Source: Ceratopteris richardii (Eukaryota; Streptophyta; Polypodiopsida; Polypodiales; Pteridaceae). Taken from it: 64,000 nucleotides of DNA. Of the stretch, positions 34,451-46,154 are shown piece after piece; position 1 is the first letter of the stretch; every line of letters begins with the position of its first letter. The notes under the pieces were generated by a model. The model saw nothing but the letters and a program-made list of their open reading frames with translations. It did not search any database and had not been told where the DNA came from. A program made the translations under genes and the position numbers. The stretch is taken from the NCBI GenBank assembly GCA_020310875.1, contig CM035407.1:222173996-222237995 (forward strand). Reading direction: 5' to 3'.

Positions 34451-37400
34451 CAACTACCTACACCATCTACTTCGATATTGAAGATTGAAGAAATTAATGT
34501 TATTTATGATGATGTTGATGTGTTGACACTTGATAGTACTATGCCAATTGAGGCTCTTATGGTCGATTCTCTTTCCCACGTGTGCTTGCTAGACGGTGTT
34601 TCTTTCCATGTGACACCACATAGAGAATGGTTCTCTAATTATGCAGCAAAGTCTCTTGGTACCGTGAGACTTGGTGACTCTTAATAGTGTGATGTTGTGG
34701 GTATTGGAGATGTGGTTGTGTAGTTCATTGATGGTTCAAAATTTACTATGCATAATGTATTTCATGTACCTCAGTTATCATGCAGTTTGATGTTCGTTGG
34801 TCAACATGATGACCTTGGTTATGAGATGGTCTTCTATGCTCAGTCCTTTCGCATGTCAAAGGGCAACATGGTTATTGCAAAAGGAAGCAAAGTTGCCTCA
34901 CTTTATCCTTTATTTGTATCACAGAAAGAACACTTGTTAGTTGTTACTGAATAGCCCATGGCTGGTATTTGGAATGGCCGTTTGGGCCATATATCACATA
35001 GTGGAATGGAAATTTTTTCTCATTCTGGCTACTTACCTATGTTATCTTTCTCTGATTTTTCATTTTGTGAGCATTTTCAATATGAAGAGCAAACTAGGAA
35101 TGTGCACAAAATGCACATTGACTCTTCAATTAAGCTTTTAGATCTCATTCATATAGATGTGTGTGGTCCTATGCCCACAAGGTCATTAGGGGGTTCTCTT
35201 TATTTTGTCACTTTCATAGATGGTGCTATTAGAAAAGCTTGGGTATATCCTATCAAAGGAAAGGATGAGGTATTCCCTACTTTTAGAAAATGGATTGCTT
35301 CAGTTGAGATTAAAAAAGGAAGGGATTACGTTTAGATAATGGGGTCGAGTATAGCTCACATGAATTCAGCCTTTTCTGTCAGTCTAGAGGAATTCATAGA
35401 GAGTTTATGGCTCCTTATACCCCAATACAGAATGGTGTAGCTGAAAGGATGAATAGAACTATTCCGTTTAGAGTAGTTTCTATGATGTATCATGCAAACC
35501 TTTCACAAGGCTTTTGGGTAGAAGTAGTATTGACTATAGTTCACGTGATTAACCTTTCACCTAGTACTGCCAAAGGTCTAAAAGTGGCAAAAAAATTATG
35601 GATAGATATTATGATCATCTTCGAGTTTTTTGGTGTGAAGCATATGTTGATATACCCAAGTATCTTAGACAAAAGTTGGACCATAAGTCAAAGAAATGCA
35701 TTTTTCTTGGATATGGTCGAGAAGGAAAATTTGGATATCACTTATGCGATCCTGAAACACGATCAGTAATCAGTAGTGATGTCATTTTCAATGAGTCTAA
35801 AATGCATAAATAGCCCATTAAGCAGGTTGAAGTGAGAAGAGTGGTGTTTGAGGATACTAGTCCTCTAGTTAGTATGCATAAAAATGTTGCACATAGGGAT
35901 GTTCAAGAGAATGTCTGATCAGATCAGTTTGCAAATGTTCCTATTCAACAACCATTGAGACGCTCTACACGTGTCTCACATCCACTTGATAGATTTGTTC
36001 CAGGTTTGGATTTTGTTATGCTAACAGATGTTGGTGAGCCTTCTTGCTACAAAGACGCTATGCAGACAATGGATCATGTCAAGTGGGAGCGTGCCATGAA
36101 GAGTGAGTTAGAACTTGGATTCCATTCATAAGTATGGTACTTGGGATTTAGTACCTTTGCCAAGGGGTAGGAAAGCTTTACCATGTAAATGGGTATATAA
36201 GCTGAAATTCACATAAGGTAGTGCTTCTCCATAGTACAAAGCACGACTCCTTGCAAAGGGTTTTAAGCAACAACTTGGTGTTGATTTCAATGAAATCTTC
36301 TCTCCAGTGGTCCAGATGACTACCTTGTGCATGTTGCTTGGATTCGTTGCAATGGAGGACTTAGAGCTAGTCCAAATGGATGTGAAAACTGGTTTCTTGC
36401 ATGGAGATCTTACAAATGAGATGTATATGGAACAACCAAAGGGTTATGTAGTTCTTGGCAAAGAAATTCTAGTTTGTAAGCTCAAGAAGAGCTTATATGG
36501 ACTTAAATAGTCCCCTAGATAATGGTACCAAAAGTTTGATGCTTTTATGAAGTCTCAAGGCTATTCTCGAAGCAATGAGGATCATTGTCTCTACACAAAG
36601 AGATGCTCAGATGGTAGCTTGATATGCTTGGTACTTTATGTCGATGATATGTTGATTGCTAGGAAGTCCTCTTATGTCTTGTCAATTCTCAAAAAGAAGT
36701 TGAGTAAAAAATTTGATATGAAGTATTTGGGGGATGCCAAACATATTCTTAGCATGCACATTACTCATGACACGAGTAAAACATGCATATATTTGTCTCA
36801 AAGTGAGTACATATCCAAAGTACTTCATAGGTTCAATATGCAGGGTGGAAAGGCATTGAGTACACCTTTACCTACATATGTGAAATTGAGCAAGGATGAT
36901 TGCCCCAAATCATATGAGGAAAAGGAATTGATGACCAAAGTTCCTTATCACTCTGTTGTCGGTAGTCTCATGTATGTTATGATAGCTACGAGACCAAACA
37001 TTGCATTGCAGTTGGAGTTGTGAGTAGTTATATGTCTAATCCTAGCAAGAAACATTGGGAATAGGTCAAGATGATTTTGAGATATCTGAGTGGCACTAAG
37101 GACAAGTGTATATGCCTAGGTAGAGGGAAAGCATCATTTATTGGTTACACAGATTCTGACTATGTTGGTTGTGTAGACAATCGTATGTCTACATTAGGGT
37201 ACATTTTTCATTTTGCTGGGGGTGCTATCTCTTGGAGATCTCATCTTCAAGAATATACAATTGTTTCCACCACAAAAGCAGAGTATGTTGTAGTAGTTGA
37301 GGCATGTAAGGAAGCATTGTGGCTTTCTCATCTTGCTTGTGATATGGGTCTACCTTAGCATGTACCTCATTTGCTTAGTGATAGTCAGAATGCCATTGCT

Positions 37401-37595
37401 TTGGCTAAGAATCTGTTCTATCATGCAAAGACCAATCACATTGAGGTGAGGTATCACTTCATTAGAGATTGCTTAGCCACTGAGCGCATTATTCTTGAGA
37501 AGGTTCATACTTGAGATGATGTTGCAGATGCTTTGACTAAAGCTCTACCACAGTATAGCTTTCGACACTGTTGTCACTTGATGAGGTTTACTTGA
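34451..37595 (+). pseudogene. pol: Protease, integrase, RT and RNase H of element E
   Basis: The protease site is altered (LDGVSFHVTPHREWF, where copia elements usually have DSGCS). Integrase pieces follow: GRLGHISHSGM, LDLIHIDVCGPMP, YFVTFIDGA, KGRDYV with a lost catalytic neighbourhood, and PQYRMV in a shifted frame. RT pieces: VQMDVKTGFLHGDL, MEQPKGYVV and VLYVDDMLIA with the catalytic YVDD intact. RNase H pieces: GYTDSDYVGCVDNR, STTKAEYV and TNHIEVRYHFIRD, ending ALPQYSFRHCC. More than ten stops and frameshifts are spread over 3 kb. Confidence 0.9.
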
Positions 37596-37741
37596 TTCAT
37601 GATCTTACACAGTCACTTGTATACTGTGTAACATGCCCATCAGGTGGGAGGCATAGTTTGTATACTTACACTCAGGTACTCTTTATCATTATTCATCTTT
37701 CTACCATAGTTACTTTGGCCATAGTGGCCTTTAGTGGGAGA

Positions 37742-38340
37742 TTTTTACCGTTTATGTCCATGTGAAAGGCCCACCAAAATTTTTTGTATATGTTGTTTAA
37801 TAAAACGTATAGTGGTCGGTCAGCCATAGACTATAATTTTGACCACATTTGTAACATCTAAGAAGTCTGTGTTTGTGCTCCATGTACTGTGTTTTTCTAC
37901 GTATTTTGTAGCCTCTATGTGGAGTACCGTGTGCGGCACTTGGAGCTCGGTTTTCTACTCTGAGGATATCGTTGTGGAGCTCTTGAGAAGGAGAGTGGAC
38001 TATGGTGCATCACCATTGAAATAATTCATATTATCCCACATATGATGTACTTTGGAGAGCTCCCTCCAACTCTATATAAGGAGGGCCTCTCTTCCACTTT
38101 ATACTTGGTTAGAAGCTTGAGGGGCCTACTCCATGCTCTTCGCAAGCTCTTTTTTAATCCATGTGAGTCTATCCACTTCTTTATCTACTCACTTTAAGTT
38201 TCACACACTCTTTCATTTTGTTAGTACACTCTTCTTTTCATTATACTTCCACACGTGTACTCTGCTTTTGGAGGTAGTGATGGTGCCTGTGTCAGCATTC
38301 TTTTGGTGGTGAAGTTTCATAATCATCTTTATGCCTTCAA
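37742..38340 (+). repeat. Putative 3' LTR of element E
   Basis: Begins after a polypurine-like AGTGGGAGA (37,733-37,741), at the place where copia LTRs usually start. A TATA box (TATATAAG) lies at 38,073-38,080. The usual TG start is not preserved and the 3' edge is unknown. Confidence 0.5.
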
Positions 38341-38474
38341 AGAATTTTGAATGTTATTTTCCCTCCCACCCAACACTTTTCTAGCATATTTTCTAACCCT
38401 CCCATCCTTGCTTTTGGCACTTATATGACTTCTATTTACAAGATTTTTTATTTATCCTTGGCTAGAAGGATTAT

Positions 38475-38700
38475 TGTCACAAGGAAGGAGATAACGAAGA
38501 GAGCTCACTCACACACTCTCACACTCAAAGATGAGCAGACACACATTGAGGCAAGGAAGAAGGATCTTCTTCTTCCTCTTCTTCTATTACATAAAAGGAA
38601 TATACAAGAATGGCCTAAAACAACAATACAACTAGTGCAATATTTAAAGAATAGTACATAAGGAAATTCCTAATTTCTACGAATAAGTGATCTCGAAAGA
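38475..38700 (-). repeat. LTR-like fragment, inverted copy of 32,770-32,995
   Basis: Read on the minus strand it follows the left fragment, including TGTAATAGAAGAAG and the CTCTCTTCGTTATCTCCTTCC block. The 3' LTR of element F begins about 17 bases further on, so an older LTR fragment may have been joined to F by deletion. Confidence 0.75.
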
Positions 38701-38716
38701 AAAAAATGTGTCCCTC

Positions 38717-38966
38717 TTCAAAATAGAAGAAATTATCTTTTATAATTTTTTCAAGTGTCCCTTTTTACACTTGAATTTTGGTTCTTTTCCCTTCTAATCT
38801 AAAAATATGCTATCAAAGAGCTTCCAAAATTTCTAAGAAAAATACATATGATCCTAATTTACATGAGGAAGACTCTTCCTCAATTTTACATCATTTGTAT
38901 AAATATTTCTACAAATTTTTGACATTTTACAAATAATTTCTCTTCAGAAAAATGCTTCTTCTAACA
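38717..38966 (-). repeat. 3' LTR of element F, truncated to 250 bp
   Basis: Matches 51,511-51,761. In element orientation it starts TGTTAGAAGAAGC at 38,966. The remaining 570 or so bases of the LTR are absent, replaced by the unrelated fragment at 38,475-38,700. Confidence 0.93.
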
Positions 38967-38980
38967 TTCTTCCCCTCCTA
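38967..38980 (-). promoter_or_regulatory. Polypurine tract of element F
   Basis: The minus strand reads TAGGAGGGGAAGAA directly before the LTR. A similar AGTCTAGGAGGGG context precedes the LTR of element J at 59,446. Confidence 0.9.
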
Positions 38981-39035
38981 GACTTTTTGGCTCTTGACAA
39001 AAAATATTCTTGTAGATAAGTAATGAGAGCTTCAT

Positions 39036-42000
39036 TCATTTCTTTTTTCTTTGATAAACCTGTGATAACAGATCATGACTCCTCCTTTCAGTAATGTTCA
39101 AATTAGTCACCATCTCAAATAAAGCTTTCCTCCATTGTATTGCTGCCTCTAGTTTGTCTATCACATCTTTCTTCAAGTATTCTGTATATGCTGCTTCATA
39201 TGCAGTGAGTCTAGATTTTGTGACTACTGATAAATTCCCAAAGATTTCTGACTCTCTTTCAAAAAATCCGTAGTCAAAGTCATCCTCAAAAATTTGAAGA
39301 TAATGGCTACCCAAAAATACTGTTCTGCTGTAATATGCCATTAAGCAAATTTGGTCTGGAGTTTCACTTAGATCAAAGAGTAAAGCATCAGTCGGTGAAT
39401 TGAATCCAATGTAATTGAGAGTCCTGACATCTGTGTCTGTGAATGTCTTTATACATGCCACCATGAGTCACATCAATCTGATTAATAAAATACAAGCTGG
39501 ATCATTTACATCTTTGTATGTAGATATAAGAGACTCTGCTGTATCAATCATATACTTCTTAGTTGGCCATGTTCCTGCTTTTGGTCCTACTATTTTTGGA
39601 AAATTCAACCATTTTGCTGGGATTTGTCCTGCATTTCTTCTTTCCCAAAACACCGACCATTCTCTTCTCCTTGCTACTGGACAATAGGTTGGATTTATCT
39701 TTAGCTGCAAAGGTGCCTCTTTCTAGATTTTCCTGCACTCTTGTTGGCATCTAACCACCTGTTCCTCCATGTAGGATTAGCCTTTTCAAACAATTCCTTA
39801 TTGACATTAATATCCTCTTCATATTCCAAATATCTGTTTGATGGTAGTCCTACCCTTGCAATCTGGTAATTTTTAATACTCTCCATAATCATACAAAATG
39901 GTATACCTAGACCATTTGTTGCCCAATGGTGTTGGTTTGGGTTTACTCCTTTATTGAGAGCAAAATTCACAATCTGTTCTTCATACTCATTATGCATCTT
40001 TCTGATAAATTCCATTCTTGATTCCCTATCTGTTAAAAGCCTTTGAACAAATTCTTCTGAGTATTCTTCAACATCTTCGTCTTCTTGTTCACCAAAATTT
40101 TGAATTCTGTTATCTTCTTCTCCTTCATGCTCCACTGCTTGCAAAGTCACTACCTGTTCTTCAACCTGTTTTTGTGAATCTTCCAAGTTTTTCTGTAGCT
40201 TCTCCACCATCAACATTAATCCCTGATTCTGGGATATTAACATCTCTTTCTCTAATTTCCATTTGCTTCTTTCTTTTTCCCTATCCAAATGTAATTTACC
40301 CCTTTCTTCTGCTATATCCAAATGTAGTTTGTTGTATCCTCTCATTGCACTAGCAGCATGCACACTAGCTTGCTTTTCCAATTCCTTGACTTCCTTCAAT
40401 TCTGTTTGTAACTTCACAATTTCTTTATTCAACTCCTCCCTCTCATCTTGGGTTATTTGTACAGTCTTACTTTCTTCTTTCATTTGGCCTTCCTCCATCA
40501 GCAATTTGTTTATATCTTCATTTGCTTTGACCATGATCTGATATGAACTTTGAAGAGTTCTAAATCTTCCTTCCATCTTCTTCAACTCCATTTCAATTTT
40601 GTCACTATACTCCAATTGTTTGACACATTTGTTTTCAAGAAATTGAATTTTATTTTGTTGTTGAACCTCCACTTCTTCCAATGAGATTATCCTTCTAGTC
40701 AAATCTTCATTTCTTCCCTGAACAACCCTCAACTGTTCCTCTAACTGTTCCTTTTCTTTCTTTTGCTCAGTAATAATTCTACTGCCTTTCACAAACTCTG
40801 ATTCAGCCACCATTCCTGATATAATCATATTTCTACTAGATGGTCTGAATCGCTCTATATTACTCATGATAACTTTGCAGGCAGACCTGATATCCTTGGG
40901 TATCCTTTCTAACCCAGCTTCTAGCTCCACTTGCTTCACTTCTATCTACGTTTCCTCTCTGCATTCATTTTCTTCTTCATCCTCTTCCTCATACTCTATA
41001 ACCTAATTCTCTTCCTCTTCTTTTTCTTCTTCCATCTCTTCTGCCTTCTTTTTCTCAATTTCTTGTCGTTTCTCTTCAATGAGCTGTCTTTCCTTTATCT
41101 GGACTTTGTTTTCCTGGATTGAAATTGAGTCACTCTCTGCTAAGATCTTTATCTGATCATTTAATTGCTGCTCCTTTTGTCCCTCCTCCTGTTCATCTAT
41201 GTCCATAAGATCTAATTCTTCTTCCTTTTCCTGATTTTCTGTATGTGTGGACTCTTCATTATGATTTAGATCATAAAGTATCTCTTTTATACTCTGATTT
41301 ATTTGTGTTTCTGTTTTCTCTTCTCTATATTCCTTAGAATCTGCTCTTTCTGATCTTTCCACTAGTACAATCTTTTCTTCTTTTTTGCTTCCATCCTCTT
41401 GACTGCATCTGACTACATAATTGCATCTTACTTTCCAGTCCTTGTTTTTTCTCAGATAGTTGATATTGAAGTTGTTGTGAGGGTTTTATCCATATGGCTG
41501 GAAATCCTGTGTCTATCAATCCACTGCTGAATTCTTTCCTTGCTTCAACTTCTTCTTCCCCCATTACTTCTTTACCTTTTAATATCCTTTTTTCCTCCCC
41601 AGGACTAATTTGTTTTGCTGCTTCTTCATGGACTTGTATCCTTTGTGACTTCTAGCTCAAATCTTCTGGTGTTTTGTTTTTTACAGAGGCTTGTACTGTC
41701 ATTATTGGTGTGCTAGGTACTGAGAGATTTAAACTCTTGAGAAGAATATTCTCTATATCACTTTCTGAATCTGATGAAAATTGTGAGGAACTGGCTATCC
41801 CTTGTTTGTCCATTCTATGCTCTTCTAATGCAATTGATTCCTCCTGATTCTTTTCTTCTTAATGACAATTTTATTGGCTCCTCCCTCTCTGCATGTTCAA
41901 CTGCTTTTCCCTTATTCTTTTTGGTTAACTTCTTTTTTTGAATAGGTTTTTTTTGAACTTTCCTCTTTACTACCACTGTAGTTCTGGTTTCTGGAGGACC

Positions 42001-43342
42001 TTGTAACTCCTTAAAATATGCCAGCAATTCCACTTCCTTTTTGACAAACACTTCTTTAGTTTCTACAGCCATCATCTGATCATGTAGTTCTTCGTAATGT
42101 TCCACTTCTTCTTGTATCCAATCACTTGCTTTACACGAATAATTCTCCAACATCTTCTGATACTGAGCTTCATAAATTGCTCTTTTATCATTTCCTTGAG
42201 TTAGATAAGCATACAACTGTTCCTTACTTGTTTGAGGTGGATGAGGTTGCTTTGAGGACTGTACTTCCTTCTGAGCTGCTTCATGCTCTTCTTTTGCTGC
42301 TTCCTCTTGTTCCAATTCTACTTTCCTGGGATCCTCTCTTCTTTACTAGAATAACTTCTTCTGATACCCCTTTCCTTTTCCTTTCTGATCCCCTCATGCT
42401 TGTTTGGGCTTCTGTTTCTCTTATGGACATCATCTTAGAAGGAATTTTAACTCTTGACATCAAACTCCTAAAATATTGAGCTTCTGGAGCCAATTTCAGC
42501 TGATCCTCCATACCTAAAACATGATATATAATTCTGGTTAGAAACTGTGCTCCATTCATAAACTTCTTCTGTTCCCAATGGTTTGCTGCTTCTTTCAATT
42601 GGTCATGGATGTAGGGAGTTACATCCATTACTCCAAATGGTTTGGTCCTATCCTTATTATTGAACATAATCAGTGTCACTGGCTTATGCGGCATGGTATA
42701 TCTAGGCAGCTTTGGAAAACACAAATATTGAAGAAACACTCTCATAGCATATTCTTCATTCTCTTTTCCTTTGAAATCCACAAATTTGGAATATCCAACA
42801 TAGGTTGCTTTATTGTTCTTGACAAAACTATTATCCAACTTAGTTCCCATGGGATAGAATTGAAGAGCTTCCCTGATGTGTTCTGCTTTTATAGTAATCT
42901 GTACCTCTTTGTTCTCTTTGTCCTTGAGTGAACATCTGAAAGATGCTTCATTGCCTTTGCCAACTTCTAGTAGACTATTCATAACTTGTGATACGCTCTC
43001 AAAATCTACAAAGAAAAGAGGTTCATGCAGTAGTCTGTGTAACCCCACTGCTTTCCATATTTTATAATTGATTGCAATTTTTTGAAATTTGTAGAATTCC
43101 TGACATAGCATTGTATACTTATGACCTCCAACTCCTACTGTAAAGATATGATGACCAATGACACTAAGAGTTTCCTTCAGTTCTTTGGGTATCTTCTCGG
43201 CTTCTGGAATATCCTGTTCTTCCTCTGATTCTAGTTCTATATCTTCTATCACTGCTTCATTGTCCAAAAACCAATGTCCTCTAGACAAGGTTACTGAGTC
43301 TGCTTTGAAGTCATGAATTGGTAATTCTTTTGCATTCATCAT
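39036..43342 (-). pseudogene. ORF3 of element F: about 1,435-codon protein of unknown function
   Basis: Homologous to ORF3 of element B and of almost the same total length (4.3 kb). The start is the ATG at 43,342, one base after a splice-acceptor-like TTTTTTCAG. N-terminal part (43,342-42,281): HWF, EFYKFQ, IWKAVGL, IREALQFY, DQLKEA and TRIIY. The reading continues through frameshifts in 42,315-41,815 (basic KKKLTKKNKGK), 41,564-41,003 (Glu/Lys-rich) and 40,939-39,701, a long coiled coil of over 200 residues. The conserved end lies at 39,710-39,468 (RRREWSVF, WLNFPKI) and 39,464-39,036 (ALLFDLSETPDQ, FEDDFDYGFFERESEIF). No membrane segment or signal peptide is evident. The role is unknown; a structural or RNA-packaging partner of Gag is one guess. 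Confidence 0.8.
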
Positions 43343-43345
43343 TCT

Positions 43346-44026
43346 GAAAAAATGTATCATAACCAAAAGAAAACTCCACCCACACGAGTCACAAGAAACA
43401 TAAAAGAAATCACATTTGTCTTGAGATGTAATGAAAAAAGATATAACTCAATTGAAGTGATCATCACATGTGTAGCAAGATGTCTAGTGCTCTCTTCCCT
43501 TCTCTCCTTTTTTTCCCTTCTCTCTTTTTTATTTTTTTAATAATAAAAAGAAAAAATGAATGAATTTTTAAGAAAATTTAGATTTTTTTAGGAAAATAAT
43601 TAAACAATGACTGAAAGAATAGTGATTGCTTAATCCTGCCAAATTATAACCTATATCTTGCTCGTGCTATATAACTTCTGTAAACAAAAGAGTTGTTGTT
43701 TTTTCTCTCTTTTTCTTTCTCTTTTCTTTTTGTTTTCTTTTTTTTTTAATAATAATTTCCTCTTCTCTCTCTTCCCCTCCTATTTCTTTTCCTAGAAAAA
43801 GGATGAGGTAAATTAAATGGAAATAATTTCCAGGATGTCATAATTCCTTTCTGATGAAATTCTGAATTCTTTAATAAGAATCCAAAGTGTGTGTGTCTGA
43901 TGAACATTTTGCCCTTTCCTTCATTTGTGACTCATCATGCTTTTGCACTATTTTTGTATCTTGATCCTTATTTTCTTTCCATTGAAGCAAATCTAATTTT
44001 TTAACCCAAAAATACTTAATTCCTGT
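43346..44026 (-). other. Spacer between pol extension and ORF3 of element F
   Basis: About 680 bases without a coding frame, containing poly-T and poly-pyrimidine runs on the plus strand (purine-rich in element orientation). It ends at the acceptor-like TTTTTTCAG before ORF3. The equivalent spacer in B is 230 bases (15,610-15,840). Confidence 0.65.
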
Positions 44027-44835
44027 TCATTCCTTTTTTGAAGTATAAAAATCTTCTCTTGATACATAGTACTTGGATGTCTTTGGTTTCCACATCCACT
44101 TAGTGTTGCTGCATTTTGTTGATAAGCAGTGCTTGGACTTTGTAGGTCTCCACATCCTTTCAGTCTTGATGTGTCGATGTTTCTGATTATTCCACACTTT
44201 CCACTTTTCTTCTGTCTTTTCAACACCTTTGGTTTCTTCAACTTTCTCCTGTTTTTTATTGAAATAGATTTGGTCATGAAGAAGTTTTGTTTGTGGTTCC
44301 TTTGTAGCTTCTAGTGGAAAAGTAAATCCCTCCAAATCTGAGTCATGGATATCTTGTTGATTTTCATGTTCTTCATTACTCAGCAAAAACATTAAAAACC
44401 TTTTGTCATTTATTGTCAAATTAAGCTTCATATATTTCAAAATCCAAAATTACTTTACCTTGCCTGAGCCATGGTTGTCCCAAAATCAATTTCTCAGTCA
44501 TCATATGATCAGGCCATTCTTCACAATCTATTTTCATATATTCTTTATTAAACTTAACTTCAATAGATGGTGAGGACAATCTTTGTATTATCTGTCCTTC
44601 TAGTGTTTTGATAAATGTTTTACTCTCAATCCTTTTAAAATTGAACTTATCCAACAAAAATGAACTGATCAAATTAACTTGTGCACTTGAATCTATCAAA
44701 ACCTTGATCTGCTCATTATGAAAATTCATTGTTATAACAGGCAAATGCTCTCTCATCCCTGAAGGTGTTTCACATAAGAAAACTTCTCTAAATTCTTTAG
44801 CCTTTTTTATTCTTTCCTTTGCCTCCTGTTGGGCT
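44027..44835 (-). pseudogene. Second retropepsin-like domain and tryptophan-motif segment of element F
   Basis: Follows the integrase tail after one frameshift (about 44,840) through EAQQEAKERI, which parallels the tail of element B. The retropepsin-like part (44,756-44,421) has VITMNF, VLIDSSAQVNLIS and KLILGQPWL. The catalytic Asp is kept, but the usual Gly of DSG or DTG is Ser, so activity is doubtful. After another shift, 44,440-44,027 holds motifs of the same kind as in B: RMWRPTKSK and KWMWKPKTSK. The order PR2, W motifs, spacer, ORF3 is therefore conserved between B and F. Confidence 0.78.
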
Positions 44836-45870
44836 TCATATCTGATTTTTTTCCTCCTCTTTTTTCCTGTTTTGAGCTTTATGTATTCTTCTCCATTCAG
44901 AAACAGTTAATGGAAGATCATACCTTTTTACCCTACATCCACTTATGAAGTTTGGCATGATTTCTTCATCTATATTAGCTAATTGGATAGCTCCACTGTT
45001 ACTCATTTGATTGATAATATAAGGTCCGTGCCCTTTTTTTTGAAACTTTTTCTGATGTTCTTTTATTGTATATGCCAGAACTAGATCTCCTACTTGCAAA
45101 TCTTTTTCTTTAATATGAACATCATGATAAGCTTTCTGCCTTCTCTTGTTTGCATATATGCTCATGATTGCTTGATGTCTGGAAGCTCCAAGTTTTTCCA
45201 ATTCCACCACTCTCTGAGATAATTCATGTCCATTCCACTTGTATTGATTTCACACCTTTAATGTTGGAATAAGAAATTCTAAAGGCAAAACTGCATTTTT
45301 TCCATATACCAAATTAAATGGTGTTGTTCCAATTGCAGTTTTTTATGCCACTCTATAAGCCCATAAGACATGATTAAGTTGCAAATCCCAATCATTCCTA
45401 TTTGTATTTACCAATTTTGACAAAACAATACAAAGTACCTTATATGTACTTTCTGCTAATCCATTGGCTTGTGGATGATAAGGGGCTGACTTTCTATGAC
45501 TAATCATGAAATACTCAGTTATGTTTTCTATTATTTGGTTCAAAAAATGAGTCCCCCTATCACTTAGAAATTCAATTGGTGATCGAAATCTGGAGATAAT
45601 ATTTTCATAAAGAAATCTTGCAGTGGTCTAAGCGTCATTCCTTTTTGTAGCCCTGGCCTCTGCCCATTTGGTCAGGTAATCTGTGGTGACTAGTATATAT
45701 TCAGCATGGGATTGTTTTGTTGGAGGATGTATAGGTCCAATGAAATCCAACCCCCATTTACTAAATGCTCTTGCTGAAATAAGTGGTACTAATGGCATAT
45801 TATCTCTTTTATTTGGTTGACTCACTCTTTGACAAATGTCACATCTTTTCACATATGTTCTTGCTCTATC
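44836..45870 (-). pseudogene. int: Integrase of element F, front part deleted
   Basis: Only the last Cys pair of the zinc-binding module remains (YVKRCDICQR); the two His lie in the deleted part. The catalytic core follows: KWGLDFIGPIHPPTKQSHAEY, then TDYLTKW, a frame change near 45,625, and MNQIIENITEYF, RKSAPYHPQANGLAEST (Glu of the triad). The C-terminal part (45,210-44,836) has RQKAYHDVH, GHGPYIINQM and SGAIQLANIDEE, matching the integrase end of element B. The sequence is clearly homologous to B and to Athila-type integrases. Confidence 0.88.
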
Positions 45871-46154
45871 TCTATTCCACATATTTCCACAATCACCTTT
45901 TCCCATATTCCTAGGGGTTTTTCTATGTGTCCGTTTGCAAGTTGTAATCTCATTTTAGTGGGTATTAACTCATTTTTTCCCCATTTCTCCTAGGTTTGTT
46001 AAGTCATGATAGCCACTCCTAATCCACTGTCTAATATGGCCTTAGCATGATTATTGCCAAATTGTATTTTCAAGGTTGAGTTCCCTTCTTCTCCTTCACA
46101 GTATCCTCCTATTTTATCAATAGGTATGTACAACAACTCTTTCAATTCATGTTC
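45855..46154 (-). pseudogene. pro: First protease of element F, cut off by the internal deletion
   Basis: Directly after gag the minus strand encodes YIPIDKIGGY, NHAKAILDSGLGVAIM and MRLQLANGHIEKPLGIW, closely parallel to PR1 of element B. Two stops are present. The homology ends at CGIEIEQ (about 45,858) and continues without a gap as integrase YVKRCDICQR, so the second half of protease, all of RT and RNase H and the start of integrase are missing (about 3 kb compared with B). Confidence 0.82.

Larger units (their letters stand above)
33570..38340 (+). mobile_element. Element E: heavily decayed Ty1/copia retrotransposon
   Basis: Copia order on the plus strand: primer site, gag, protease, integrase, RT and RNase H, then a polypurine-like GTGGGAGA and LTR-like sequence. 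There are many stops in every domain, so this is the oldest-looking element here. It differs from copia elements D and H in sequence. The LTR pair could not be aligned by eye, so the outer limits are uncertain. Confidence 0.85.

Noticed and set aside
33000-38340. An LTR pair for copia element E
   Set aside because: I could not align the sequence before 33,569 with that after 37,742 by eye beyond short matches. Only the 3' side is annotated, with low confidence.
40018-43540. Plus-strand open frames rich in Phe/Leu/Ser across the F coiled-coil region
   Set aside because: They are antisense shadows of Lys/Glu-rich codons (AAR, GAR) of ORF3 and not hydrophobic membrane proteins.
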